From positions 35,445,350 through 35,509,349 of the forward strand of contig CM050452.1 in NCBI GenBank assembly GCA_027563935.2: a stretch of 64,000 nucleotides of DNA, given 5' to 3'. This DNA comes from Costus lasius. Its lineage: Eukaryota > Streptophyta > Magnoliopsida > Zingiberales > Costaceae. The notes below the pieces were generated by a model that was not told the DNA's origin, made no database searches, and worked only from the letters and a program-made list of their open reading frames with translations. Shown here piece by piece: positions 21,490-33,300 of the stretch. How positions within the stretch are numbered: position 1 is the stretch's first letter; each line of letters starts with the position of its first letter. A program made the position numbers and the translations under genes.

Positions 21490-22945
21490 CATCTGACAGC
21501 CTAGATGGGTTGACCTGATAGCACCTGTGCGCAAGCACAAGGTGGCTATGGGTTGACTGCATCTAGGGCGTGTAGCGAGGTCTGGTTGAGACACTATTGA
21601 ACACACATGAGTTAGGCCCGGGGTCACACCCGCTTGCCAAAACTCATGAGGGTGGTTCAGCCCTTGGCGCACGCATGGTTGACCATTAGGTCAACACGGG
21701 TCAGTTAGGACTCGGTGCATGCAAGGGCAAAGGATCTAACTAGATGGATGAGTGGATCCCCATCAATGGACCATTGTAAGGTTATAGGGCTCATAAGGAA
21801 ATTAAAATTGATGCCATGGGGTATTTTCAAAAAAAAAAAAAATTTTATTTCCTGATTGGATCACATGTTGATTGAACCATATGCTTGTTTATTTAGTCTT
21901 ATGTGGGTTGCCCTATTGTGTGCTGTGCTGGGGCCTGCGTGCCTGGTAATTTATAAGTTAAATTTATTGTGGTCTGCGAATCACTTTTTCATTAATTTAT
22001 TGTATATTTGACCTGCGAGTCAAAGCTTGTCTAGATAGATCAAATTGTATTTGATTAGACAAGAGCACAAATGCACACATCCCAAAGGAGCATTCAGCTG
22101 GTGGCGCACCTGAGGTGCTCTTGGCGCTAGGGCCCTGGGTTGGACCAGATGAGATGCAAAAGAGCTCAAGTGAAGACTTAAGGAAAATTAAGGTCTTACT
22201 AGGGTTCATGGGCTTTTACCACATAAGATCATGCTTTCTATTTATTGTTTAAATAATTAGAATTGCATGTTTAAGTTTATCTTCTGCTATCACCATAGGA
22301 CTTGCATGATAGTGAAGAAGATAAAAGACCGTTAAAATCCAACGCTAATATATCAAGCTCGTAAGCCTTCTGACGCGAAACCTCGCCGTTCTGACTATCG
22401 TTGGAGCCGTGTTGAACCGACTCAGTGGGCACGTCCATCTATCTTCAGACGGTGCTGGATTTCACCTGCGTGTTACAGAGTTGGGATTTATCCCCTCTCG
22501 TTGCTCAGCATAGCACGTGGTGGTCCAGGGAGTAGGTCAGGTCAGCTTGACCATGTAGGCTGCATATGTGGCGCATATGGTAGCACATGGAGGCAGCCAT
22601 CTGTGGGATCAGAGACTGTGTTGTACCAACTCAGTTGGCACAGTCTGCTGGATTGCCCAGATGAAGGGGAATCCCACGGGTTGGCGATTGGCTGGGACAG
22701 CCTACCAGAAATTAGTGCTTGTCATCTCTATGCATCTTATCTCGCCTGAGCGGGACGCGGAGACCAAGTATGAAATCTGGATCCCATCTCACTAAAAGAG
22801 TGTTACTCTTTCGGACTGTTTACTGGATTTTTCAGTCAGACAAAATAGTGAGAAAAGAATCTTTCTTAAGTCCTGGATTGATTCTGAACATTGATACTGA
22901 CCTTGCTGTTCTTGCTTGTTGTAGATTCCTGCAGCAACGAACACC

Positions 22946-25900
22946 ATGAGCTTCAATGTGCGATCCCTACTGGAAAGGGAGAAGTTTGCTGGGCCGAACT
23001 TCTCTGACTGGTTCGGACACCTTAAGATCGTTCTTAAGGCAGAGAGGAAACTGTATGTCCTCGAGACGGCGATACCGCCGCAGCCCGCTCCGAACGCCGC
23101 AAGGGCGGTTCGGGAAGCCTATGAAAAGCACGTCAATGATAGCATTGATGTCGCTTGCCTGATGCTAGCGTCTATGACGCCACCGCTGCAGCGTCAGCAT
23201 GAGGATATGTCGGCTATAGAGATTATAGCGAACCTCAAGATGCTGTATGCTGCACAGGCGAGGACAGAACGCTATAATCTGACGAAGCTCTTCTTTCAGA
23301 GCAAACTGGCTGATGGGAGCCCAGTGGGAGCTCACGTGCTCAAGATGATTGGGCACAAGGAGGCTCTAGAGAAACTGGGGCATACCATCAACCAGGAGCT
23401 TGCTGTGGATATTATTCTGCAGTCTCTCCCACCCTCTTTCGATGCGTTCATCATTAATTTTAATATGAACAAAATCGATTGTACGCCGGCAGAGCTGCTG
23501 AATATGCTCTTGACCACTGAGGAAACTCTGAAGGGAAAGCCTTCAACCTCTGTCTTAATGGTTCCTTCTAGGAACAAGAAGAAGGGGAAGAAGGGCAAGG
23601 CCCCTGTCAAGAATTACAGCAAGGCTCTGAAACAGAAGGTGAAGCGGTCGAAGGACAACAGGTGTTTCCACTGTGGCCAGCTGGGTCACTGGAAAAAGGA
23701 CTGTAAAGCGCTCCAAGGAGATAAGAGGGGAAGCGTTGCTTCTGGCTCAGGTATATTCGTGACGGAAGTCATGGTTTCATCTTCTTCTATTTCATGGGTG
23801 TTGGACACTGCATGTGGAGTTCACATTTGTTCAAATGTACAGGAACTCAAGAGAAGAAGGCAGGTGGGACAGCATGAGGTAGACCTACGAGTCGGAAACG
23901 GGGCACGGGTTGCTGCTGTTGCTGTAGGAGACTATTTCATTACTTTACCATCTGGCATTGTATTAGAATTAAACAATTGTTATTTTGTACCCAGTATTAC
24001 CAAGAATATTATCTCTATTCCTGCTCTTGTCAGGAAAGGATTTGCCTTTGAATGCAAGATTTCAAAGTGTATTTTGACTTATGATAATATTGTGTATGCA
24101 ACTGGTTCAATTAACAATGGGTTATTCATGTTGGACATGGAATATTCTATACAAAACATTGATAATAAGAAAGCCAAGTATGCTGATGACAGCACCTTGC
24201 TTTGGCATAGTTGTTTAGGCCATATAAACGAGAAGCGCATTAAGCGGTTGCATGATCATGGACTGCTGGGATCATTCTCCTATGAGGAGATTGATACATG
24301 CAAAGCTTGTTTAATGGGTAAAATGACGAAGTCACCTTTTCCTAATAAAGGTCAAAGGGCTTCAGGTTTACTTGACCTTATACACAGTGATGTGTGTGGG
24401 CCGTTTAGTAAACATGCCAGAGGTGGCTATCAGTACTTCATTACCTTTACTGATGATTTCAGTAGGTATGGTTATGTCTATCTGATGAGACATAAGAGTG
24501 AATCTTTTGACAAGTTCAAAGAGTTCAAAAATGAAGTACAAAATCAGTTAGGCCGAAATATCAAGGCACTTCGTTCTGATCGAGGTGGAGAATACCTAAG
24601 TCATGCGTTTACTGACTATCTGAAGGAGTGTGGGATTATCTCACAGCTCACTCCACCAGGAACACCGCAGTGGAATGGTGTGTCCGAGAGGAGAAATAGA
24701 ACGTTACTTGATATGGTTCGTTCTATGATGAGTCAGGCCACTCTTCCATACTCCTTTTGGGGTTTTGCACTGGAGACAGCTGCAAAGGTACTAAACCGAG
24801 TGCCATCCAAGGCAGTTTCAAAGACGCCATATGAGTTATGGTATGGGAAACAGCCTAGCTTGACATTTATCAGGATCTGGGGTTGCGAGGCTTATGTCAA
24901 AAAGCTCGCCTCTGGGAAACTGGAGAGCAGATCTGATAAATGCATCTTTGTCGGTTACCCTAAGGAAACTAAGGGTTATTATTTCTACGATCCCAAAGAG
25001 AACAAGGTTTTTGTTGCTCGGACGGCCATATTTCTTGAGAAGGAATTTCTTCTGCAAGAGGCCAGTGGGAGAGAAATAAAACTGGATGAGAATCCAGAGG
25101 AAGGACAAAGTGCTCAAGCACAGTTGGATGAGCCTGAGCCGGTAGATCAGGTTATTGAACAACCTGAGGCTCAAATAACACGGGAACCGCGAAGATCGGG
25201 AAGGATCCGTCGACAGCCTGAGCGCTATGACGGAGTCTACATCATTGATAATGATGAACCCCTTACTTATGCGGATGCGGTCAGTGGACCGGAGTCAGCT
25301 AGATGGCTTGAAGCTATGCGAGCCGAGATGGACTCCATGTCAGATAACCAAGTCTGGGATTTGGTTGATCCGCCTCCGGGAGTAATCCCTATAGGCTGTA
25401 AATGGATCTTCAAGAAGAAGATTGACATGGATGGTAACGTGGTTACCTATAAAGGCAGGCTAGTTGCGAAAGGTTTCAAACAAATCTACGGGATAGATTA
25501 TGATGAAACTTTCTCACCTGTAGCTATGTTTAAGTCTATTCGGATTCTTTTCGCGATAGCAGCATATTACGATTATGAGATCTGGCAGATGGATGTGAAG
25601 ACAGCTTTCCTTAATGGAAATCTGGATGAGGATGTGTATATGACACAACCTGAAGGTTTCACTAATCCATCAGATCGTCATAAAATATGCAAGTTAAAGA
25701 AGTCCATTTATGGACTGAAACAAGCATCTAGGAGCTGGAATATTCGTTTTGATGAATCAATCTCTGAGTTTGGTTTCATCAAGAACGAAGATGACCCGTG
25801 TGTGTATAAGAGGTTTAGTGGGAGCGTGATTACATTCCTAATCCTCTACGTCGATGACATCTTGATCATTGGAAATGATATTCCTGAACTGCATGCTGTT

Positions 25901-26830
25901 AAAGCATGGTTAGGAAAATGTTTCCAGATGAAAGATCTAGGAGAAGCAGCCTATGTGTTAGGTGTGAAGATCTACCGAGATAGATCTAAGAGGCTTCTCG
26001 GGCTGTGCCAGAGTACTTACATCGATAAGGTCCTGGAGAGATTCCATTTAGAGAATTCTAAACGTGGATATCTTCCAGTCAGACATGGTCTGAATCTTTC
26101 GAAGAGTCAGTGTCCACAAACACAGACTGAGAAAGATGAAATGGACAATACGCCTTATGCTTCGGCTATTGGGTCCATTATGTATGCGATGTTGTGTACT
26201 CGCCCAGACGTCGCTTACGGGTTAAGCGTGACCAGTCGATTCCAAAGTAATCCAGGTTTGGCGCACTGGATTGCAGTCAAGAACATCTTAAAATATCTGC
26301 GGAGGACCAAAGATATGTTCTTGATATATGGTGGTCAGGAAGAACTCAGTATAGAGGGATATACTGACGCTTCATTCCAGTCGGACCAGGATGATTTCCG
26401 ATCGCAGTCAGGCTATATTTTTAGCTTGAATGGTGGAGCAGTGGTGTGGAAGAGTTTCAAACAGTCAACTGTTGCTGATTCCACAACAGAAGCCGAGTAT
26501 GTTGCAGCCTCGGAAGCATCCAAGGAGGCAGTCTGGATTCGTAAGTTCGTGAGAGAACTTGGTGTCGTTCCTTCGAGTGCAGATCCTTTGGTTATCTTCT
26601 GTGATAACACTGGAGCAATAGCACAAGCAAAGGAACCACGGTCGCACCAGAAGTCCAAGCACATACAGAGACGGTTTCACTTGATCCGGGAGATCATTGA
26701 TCGTGGCGAGATCAAGATTTGCAAGGTTCATACAGATGACAATCTGGCAGACCCGCTTACCAAGCCTCTGGCGCAGCAGAAGCATGAGAAGCACTGTAAT
26801 AATATGGGTTTGAGATTTCTCAACCATTAG
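22946..26830 (+). CDS. gag-pol: Copia Gag-Pol polyprotein, copy B1 (intact)
   Basis: An uninterrupted 1294-codon frame. Domains from the ATG at 22946: UBN2-type Gag (about 1-235; FNVRSLLEREKFAGPNFSDW start), CCHC zinc knuckle (240-253), aspartic protease with LDTACG (Asp about 287), integrase with H-x4-H (421-426) and C-x2-C (452-455) and DDE residues about D482, D545 and E581, RT with YVDD (968-971), RNase H with acidic residues about D1141, E1182 and D1220, and the end RFLNH. It makes the capsid, matures itself, copies the RNA and inserts the cDNA. The start is open to question. The frame is open up to a TAG that is exactly the predicted splice acceptor (22922-22924), and three relatives have no ATG here, so translation may begin in the LTR mini-exon at 20910, giving 1304 residues. 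A silent C at 25786 separates it from B2. Lineage probably Angela/BARE-like. Confidence 0.93.
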   Translation: MSFNVRSLLEREKFAGPNFSDWFGHLKIVLKAERKLYVLETAIPPQPAPNAARAVREAYEKHVNDSIDVACLMLASMTPPLQRQHEDMSAIEIIANLKMLYAAQARTERYNLTKLFFQSKLADGSPVGAHVLKMIGHKEALEKLGHTINQELAVDIILQSLPPSFDAFIINFNMNKIDCTPAELLNMLLTTEETLKGKPSTSVLMVPSRNKKKGKKGKAPVKNYSKALKQKVKRSKDNRCFHCGQLGHWKKDCKALQGDKRGSVASGSGIFVTEVMVSSSSISWVLDTACGVHICSNVQELKRRRQVGQHEVDLRVGNGARVAAVAVGDYFITLPSGIVLELNNCYFVPSITKNIISIPALVRKGFAFECKISKCILTYDNIVYATGSINNGLFMLDMEYSIQNIDNKKAKYADDSTLLWHSCLGHINEKRIKRLHDHGLLGSFSYEEIDTCKACLMGKMTKSPFPNKGQRASGLLDLIHSDVCGPFSKHARGGYQYFITFTDDFSRYGYVYLMRHKSESFDKFKEFKNEVQNQLGRNIKALRSDRGGEYLSHAFTDYLKECGIISQLTPPGTPQWNGVSERRNRTLLDMVRSMMSQATLPYSFWGFALETAAKVLNRVPSKAVSKTPYELWYGKQPSLTFIRIWGCEAYVKKLASGKLESRSDKCIFVGYPKETKGYYFYDPKENKVFVARTAIFLEKEFLLQEASGREIKLDENPEEGQSAQAQLDEPEPVDQVIEQPEAQITREPRRSGRIRRQPERYDGVYIIDNDEPLTYADAVSGPESARWLEAMRAEMDSMSDNQVWDLVDPPPGVIPIGCKWIFKKKIDMDGNVVTYKGRLVAKGFKQIYGIDYDETFSPVAMFKSIRILFAIAAYYDYEIWQMDVKTAFLNGNLDEDVYMTQPEGFTNPSDRHKICKLKKSIYGLKQASRSWNIRFDESISEFGFIKNEDDPCVYKRFSGSVITFLILYVDDILIIGNDIPELHAVKAWLGKCFQMKDLGEAAYVLGVKIYRDRSKRLLGLCQSTYIDKVLERFHLENSKRGYLPVRHGLNLSKSQCPQTQTEKDEMDNTPYASAIGSIMYAMLCTRPDVAYGLSVTSRFQSNPGLAHWIAVKNILKYLRRTKDMFLIYGGQEELSIEGYTDASFQSDQDDFRSQSGYIFSLNGGAVVWKSFKQSTVADSTTEAEYVAASEASKEAVWIRKFVRELGVVPSSADPLVIFCDNTGAIAQAKEPRSHQKSKHIQRRFHLIREIIDRGEIKICKVHTDDNLADPLTKPLAQQKHEKHCNNMGLRFLNH

Positions 26831-26837
26831 ATTAAGT

Positions 26838-26850
26838 GCAAGTGGGAGAT
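26838..26850 (+). other. Polypurine tract of copy B1
   Basis: GCAAGTGGGAGAT directly before LTR2. Confidence 0.8.
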
Positions 26851-28499
26851 TGTTGGGGTATGCCCTTAAGGCTAATGTTTGAGGCCTTTGGGATTGTAAT
26901 AGTATCATGTAATAAACTGTTGTGTTTATAAAGGCATGGTTATTATTCAGGTTGTTACCTTGTCTGCTGTAATAAGTGTACTTCTGAATAATGTCTCAAA
27001 GCTGTTCAGCTAGGCTGACAGTCTATATGTCCTTAGTCGAGATATCTTGGTGAACATGAGACAGTCTTGATATGATTGAGACTAATATGTGTGCTAATCT
27101 TATAGGATGCTTCGAGCATGGAATAAGATGTAGACTCATGGGTACATTGGATGTACTGGACAGACCCTACTGGGATATTCCATTGCTTGTCACAATGTGA
27201 ATGATCCTTATAAGCAGCAAGTGGCACATGTCCTTTGACTTGAGATCACTTGTGTTTCTAAATGATGATTGTCATTGTTTTGAGGTAGTTCAATATCATT
27301 TGAAACATAATGATTATAGACTATCTTGGATGGTGAGCTTGAGTCAGGTTAGGGCTCTTGTGATAGATAAAGGATTGCCGTCTCCTTGTTCAAGGAGTGT
27401 GATGTTCTAAGGGGCCCCCCCGATATGAGATGATTGAGGAAGTGTATGGCCATACCCAGATGACTATGTTCATCTGATCTAATCATGCTCATCATATTGG
27501 AGTTACAAGCTTGACCCGCTTGTCCAATAAGAACATCCAGTGGCAAAGGACACATGTATGCCAAGTGAGTTGATTCACACTTGTGCTATGGTTTGGGTGG
27601 AGTCTTGGAAGACTCTTTCCTTTATATCGGGAGACAGTGATGTGTTGCTAGATACCCCTCGCTGATCGTGATAACATAAGTTATCGTTACCGACATTTAG
27701 AGGAAACCCTCAGGGTCGCACAATTTGATGATATGGCTTACTTAAGTCAGATCGTGTGGACTGAACTGTTTAGACTCAGTTTAAACGAGTTCAGACTCTG
27801 ATTGTAAGTGAGATCTAGTCTGATCATGTTTGATTGATTGGGGCTTGAGATCGGTAAGCTTCGATCGAGAGTTTGGATGCTAGATCATAGAGATCAAGAG
27901 CATCAAGAGATGAATGGTTAGATCTTGAACCATTTGGTTCAAAGAGATCTAGACCATGGCTTGGGCTGGTTTAATGAACCGAATTGGGTTGAACCTAATT
28001 GACTTGAACCGGTTCACATGTGTGAACGTATGGTTCAAGGTGTAAAGGCTTGTTGGGCGGTTTTTCTTTCAAGTGAGCGCATGGCTTGAAAACCTTCCAT
28101 TTATGGAAGTGTAACGCCATGACTTGATTGGAGAAGGCTTAACGCAAATCAGTTTTACTGAATTGTCATCTTCGTTGGACGAAAGAGGATTCTTGGAGAC
28201 GGTAGCTCTCGGCCAAGCGCATCTCAACACACGACAAGGACATTGGGATCTCTTGCTAGCACAAGGAAGATCCTAAAGGGTAGCCACCCCTCATCTTGTG
28301 TGTGAACTTGAAGAGGAGACCTACTTTGATCTCTTGCTTCCAAGCCGCCACCCTCTTCATGGCTTTGGTATGAGTTCTCATAACTTCAAGTTGATCATAT
28401 AGTTATCATATTCGATCTTGTTTAGAAACCCTTTTCGCCATGCTTGTTAGAACCGCAAGTTTAGGGTTTCTCCCCCCCTTTGAACTAGGGGTTCCTTCA
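26851..28499 (+). repeat. LTR2 of array B (shared middle LTR)
   Basis: 1649 bp; serves as 3' LTR of B1 and 5' LTR of B2. At 27676 and 28151 it has A, like LTR1 and unlike LTR3. The other family LTRs have G at the first site, so the A there is derived. The middle LTR therefore descends from the 5' LTR at these positions. Confidence 0.95.
28359..28367 (+). other. Predicted gag start mini-exon of copy B2
   Basis: ATG GCT TTG with donor GTATGA, in the middle LTR; identical to B1. Confidence 0.6.
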
Positions 28500-30373
28500 A
28501 TTGGTATCAGAGCTGGTTCTTGATATGATCTATATGATTGCTTCAAGTCCTTGTGATCCATACATGTTGCGCTTACTTTTACTTGATGTATGCTTTGTTT
28601 ACATGTAGTTGCGCTTGTATCATGCTTACATGAAGTTGCGCTTGTATCATGCTTACATCAATTTGCGCTTGTATCATGGTTAGATGAAGTATGCGCTCCC
28701 CCTTGAAGGGGACCCCCTTAAAGTTTGCGCTCCCCCTTGAAGGGGACCCCCTTAGATCTAAGGGTTATCAACTTGCAAGCATGTTGTTTGTTTGTTTGTT
28801 TGCGCATGTTCTAGAAGTTTTCCAAAACTTATATCTTGCGCGCATGATTAGATCTAAGGTGCCACTATATTAAATCCTTAGATGGGTTGATAGGGTTGAA
28901 AGCATCTTCTAGGTTAGATCCAACTAGTCTGATCAGACCATCTGACAGCCTAGATGGGTTGACCTGATAGCACCTGTGCGCAAGCACAAGGTGGCTATGG
29001 GTTGACTGCATCTAGGGCGTGTAGCGAGGTCTGGTTGAGACACTATTGAACACACATGAGTTAGGCCCGGGGTCACACCCGCTTGCCAAAACTCATGAGG
29101 GTGGTTCAGCCCTTGGCGCACGCATGGTTGACCATTAGGTCAACACGGGTCAGTTAGGACTCGGTGCATGCAAGGGCAAAGGATCTAACTAGATGGATGA
29201 GTGGATCCCCATCAATGGACCATTGTAAGGTTATAGGGCTCATAAGGAAATTAAAATTGATGCCATGGGGTATTTTCAAAAAAAAAAAAAATTTTATTTC
29301 CTGATTGGATCACATGTTGATTGAACCATATGCTTGTTTATTTAGTCTTATGTGGGTTGCCCTATTGTGTGCTGTGCTGGGGCCTGCGTGCCTGGTAATT
29401 TATAAGTTAAATTTATTGTGGTCTGCGAATCACTTTTTCATTAATTTATTGTATATTTGACCTGCGAGTCAAAGCTTGTCTAGATAGATCAAATTGTATT
29501 TGATTAGACAAGAGCACAAATGCACACATCCCAAAGGAGCATTCAGCTGGTGGCGCACCTGAGGTGCTCTTGGCGCTAGGGCCCTGGGTTGGACCAGATG
29601 AGATGCAAAAGAGCTCAAGTGAAGACTTAAGGAAAATTAAGGTCTTACTAGGGTTCATGGGCTTTTACCACATAAGATCATGCTTTCTATTTATTGTTTA
29701 AATAATTAGAATTGCATGTTTAAGTTTATCTTCTGCTATCACCATAGGACTTGCATGATAGTGAAGAAGATAAAAGACCGTTAAAATCCAACGCTAATAT
29801 ATCAAGCTCGTAAGCCTTCTGACGCGAAACCTCGCCGTTCTGACTATCGTTGGAGCCGTGTTGAACCGACTCAGTGGGCACGTCCATCTATCTTCAGACG
29901 GTGCTGGATTTCACCTGCGTGTTACAGAGTTGGGATTTATCCCCTCTCGTTGCTCAGCATAGCACGTGGTGGTCCAGGGAGTAGGTCAGGTCAGCTTGAC
30001 CATGTAGGCTGCATATGTGGCGCATATGGTAGCACATGGAGGCAGCCATCTGTGGGATCAGAGACTGTGTTGTACCAACTCAGTTGGCACAGTCTGCTGG
30101 ATTGCCCAGATGAAGGGGAATCCCACGGGTTGGCGATTGGCTGGGACAGCCTACCAGAAATTAGTGCTTGTCATCTCTATGCATCTTATCTCGCCTGAGC
30201 GGGACGCGGAGACCAAGTATGAAATCTGGATCCCATCTCACTAAAAGAGTGTTACTCTTTCGGACTGTTTACTGGATTTTTCAGTCAGACAAAATAGTGA
30301 GAAAAGAATCTTTCTTAAGTCCTGGATTGATTCTGAACATTGATACTGACCTTGCTGTTCTTGCTTGTTGTAG
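28368..30373 (+). other. Predicted gag leader intron of copy B2
   Basis: 2006 bp, the exact counterpart of the B1 leader: 27-bp repeats at 28609-28689, LTR-end-like repeats at 28692-28755, palindrome at 28927-28938, acceptor TTGTTGTAG ending at 30373. Confidence 0.55.
28502..28513 (+). other. Primer-binding site of copy B2
   Basis: TGGTATCAGAGC two bases after LTR2. Confidence 0.95.
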
Positions 30374-30394
30374 ATTCCTGCAGCAACGAACACC

Positions 30395-33300
30395 ATGAGC
30401 TTCAATGTGCGATCCCTACTGGAAAGGGAGAAGTTTGCTGGGCCGAACTTCTCTGACTGGTTCGGACACCTTAAGATCGTTCTTAAGGCAGAGAGGAAAC
30501 TGTATGTCCTCGAGACGGCGATACCGCCGCAGCCCGCTCCGAACGCCGCAAGGGCGGTTCGGGAAGCCTATGAAAAGCACGTCAATGATAGCATTGATGT
30601 CGCTTGCCTGATGCTAGCGTCTATGACGCCACCGCTGCAGCGTCAGCATGAGGATATGTCGGCTATAGAGATTATAGCGAACCTCAAGATGCTGTATGCT
30701 GCACAGGCGAGGACAGAACGCTATAATCTGACGAAGCTCTTCTTTCAGAGCAAACTGGCTGATGGGAGCCCAGTGGGAGCTCACGTGCTCAAGATGATTG
30801 GGCACAAGGAGGCTCTAGAGAAACTGGGGCATACCATCAACCAGGAGCTTGCTGTGGATATTATTCTGCAGTCTCTCCCACCCTCTTTCGATGCGTTCAT
30901 CATTAATTTTAATATGAACAAAATCGATTGTACGCCGGCAGAGCTGCTGAATATGCTCTTGACCACTGAGGAAACTCTGAAGGGAAAGCCTTCAACCTCT
31001 GTCTTAATGGTTCCTTCTAGGAACAAGAAGAAGGGGAAGAAGGGCAAGGCCCCTGTCAAGAATTACAGCAAGGCTCTGAAACAGAAGGTGAAGCGGTCGA
31101 AGGACAACAGGTGTTTCCACTGTGGCCAGCTGGGTCACTGGAAAAAGGACTGTAAAGCGCTCCAAGGAGATAAGAGGGGAAGCGTTGCTTCTGGCTCAGG
31201 TATATTCGTGACGGAAGTCATGGTTTCATCTTCTTCTATTTCATGGGTGTTGGACACTGCATGTGGAGTTCACATTTGTTCAAATGTACAGGAACTCAAG
31301 AGAAGAAGGCAGGTGGGACAGCATGAGGTAGACCTACGAGTCGGAAACGGGGCACGGGTTGCTGCTGTTGCTGTAGGAGACTATTTCATTACTTTACCAT
31401 CTGGCATTGTATTAGAATTAAACAATTGTTATTTTGTACCCAGTATTACCAAGAATATTATCTCTATTCCTGCTCTTGTCAGGAAAGGATTTGCCTTTGA
31501 ATGCAAGATTTCAAAGTGTATTTTGACTTATGATAATATTGTGTATGCAACTGGTTCAATTAACAATGGGTTATTCATGTTGGACATGGAATATTCTATA
31601 CAAAACATTGATAATAAGAAAGCCAAGTATGCTGATGACAGCACCTTGCTTTGGCATAGTTGTTTAGGCCATATAAACGAGAAGCGCATTAAGCGGTTGC
31701 ATGATCATGGACTGCTGGGATCATTCTCCTATGAGGAGATTGATACATGCAAAGCTTGTTTAATGGGTAAAATGACGAAGTCACCTTTTCCTAATAAAGG
31801 TCAAAGGGCTTCAGGTTTACTTGACCTTATACACAGTGATGTGTGTGGGCCGTTTAGTAAACATGCCAGAGGTGGCTATCAGTACTTCATTACCTTTACT
31901 GATGATTTCAGTAGGTATGGTTATGTCTATCTGATGAGACATAAGAGTGAATCTTTTGACAAGTTCAAAGAGTTCAAAAATGAAGTACAAAATCAGTTAG
32001 GCCGAAATATCAAGGCACTTCGTTCTGATCGAGGTGGAGAATACCTAAGTCATGCGTTTACTGACTATCTGAAGGAGTGTGGGATTATCTCACAGCTCAC
32101 TCCACCAGGAACACCGCAGTGGAATGGTGTGTCCGAGAGGAGAAATAGAACGTTACTTGATATGGTTCGTTCTATGATGAGTCAGGCCACTCTTCCATAC
32201 TCCTTTTGGGGTTTTGCACTGGAGACAGCTGCAAAGGTACTAAACCGAGTGCCATCCAAGGCAGTTTCAAAGACGCCATATGAGTTATGGTATGGGAAAC
32301 AGCCTAGCTTGACATTTATCAGGATCTGGGGTTGCGAGGCTTATGTCAAAAAGCTCGCCTCTGGGAAACTGGAGAGCAGATCTGATAAATGCATCTTTGT
32401 CGGTTACCCTAAGGAAACTAAGGGTTATTATTTCTACGATCCCAAAGAGAACAAGGTTTTTGTTGCTCGGACGGCCATATTTCTTGAGAAGGAATTTCTT
32501 CTGCAAGAGGCCAGTGGGAGAGAAATAAAACTGGATGAGAATCCAGAGGAAGGACAAAGTGCTCAAGCACAGTTGGATGAGCCTGAGCCGGTAGATCAGG
32601 TTATTGAACAACCTGAGGCTCAAATAACACGGGAACCGCGAAGATCGGGAAGGATCCGTCGACAGCCTGAGCGCTATGACGGAGTCTACATCATTGATAA
32701 TGATGAACCCCTTACTTATGCGGATGCGGTCAGTGGACCGGAGTCAGCTAGATGGCTTGAAGCTATGCGAGCCGAGATGGACTCCATGTCAGATAACCAA
32801 GTCTGGGATTTGGTTGATCCGCCTCCGGGAGTAATCCCTATAGGCTGTAAATGGATCTTCAAGAAGAAGATTGACATGGATGGTAACGTGGTTACCTATA
32901 AAGGCAGGCTAGTTGCGAAAGGTTTCAAACAAATCTACGGGATAGATTATGATGAAACTTTCTCACCTGTAGCTATGTTTAAGTCTATTCGGATTCTTTT
33001 CGCGATAGCAGCATATTACGATTATGAGATCTGGCAGATGGATGTGAAGACAGCTTTCCTTAATGGAAATCTGGATGAGGATGTGTATATGACACAACCT
33101 GAAGGTTTCACTAATCCATCAGATCGTCATAAAATATGCAAGTTAAAGAAGTCCATTTATGGACTGAAACAAGCATCTAGGAGCTGGAATATTCGTTTTG
33201 ATGAATCAATCTCTGAGTTTGGTTTCATCAAGAATGAAGATGACCCGTGTGTGTATAAGAGGTTTAGTGGGAGCGTGATTACATTCCTAATCCTCTACGT

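Larger units (their letters stand above)
20919..22924 (+). other. Predicted gag leader intron of copy B1
   Basis: 2006 bp from GTATGAG to ..TTGCTTGTTGTAG. The branch-site candidate CTGAC is at 22897-22901, 24 nt from the end, followed by a T-rich tract. It contains the LTR end, the primer site, two sets of tandem repeats, the 12-bp palindrome and many short upstream ATGs that would hinder scanning in unspliced RNA. No coding frame of substance. It lacks the tRNA-like module of C, D, E and F. Confidence 0.55.

Noticed and set aside
22946..26830. A host gene reading of the long frame at 22946
   Set aside because: All domains are copia Gag-Pol, it is flanked by LTRs, primer site and polypurine tract, and it is repeated at 30395.
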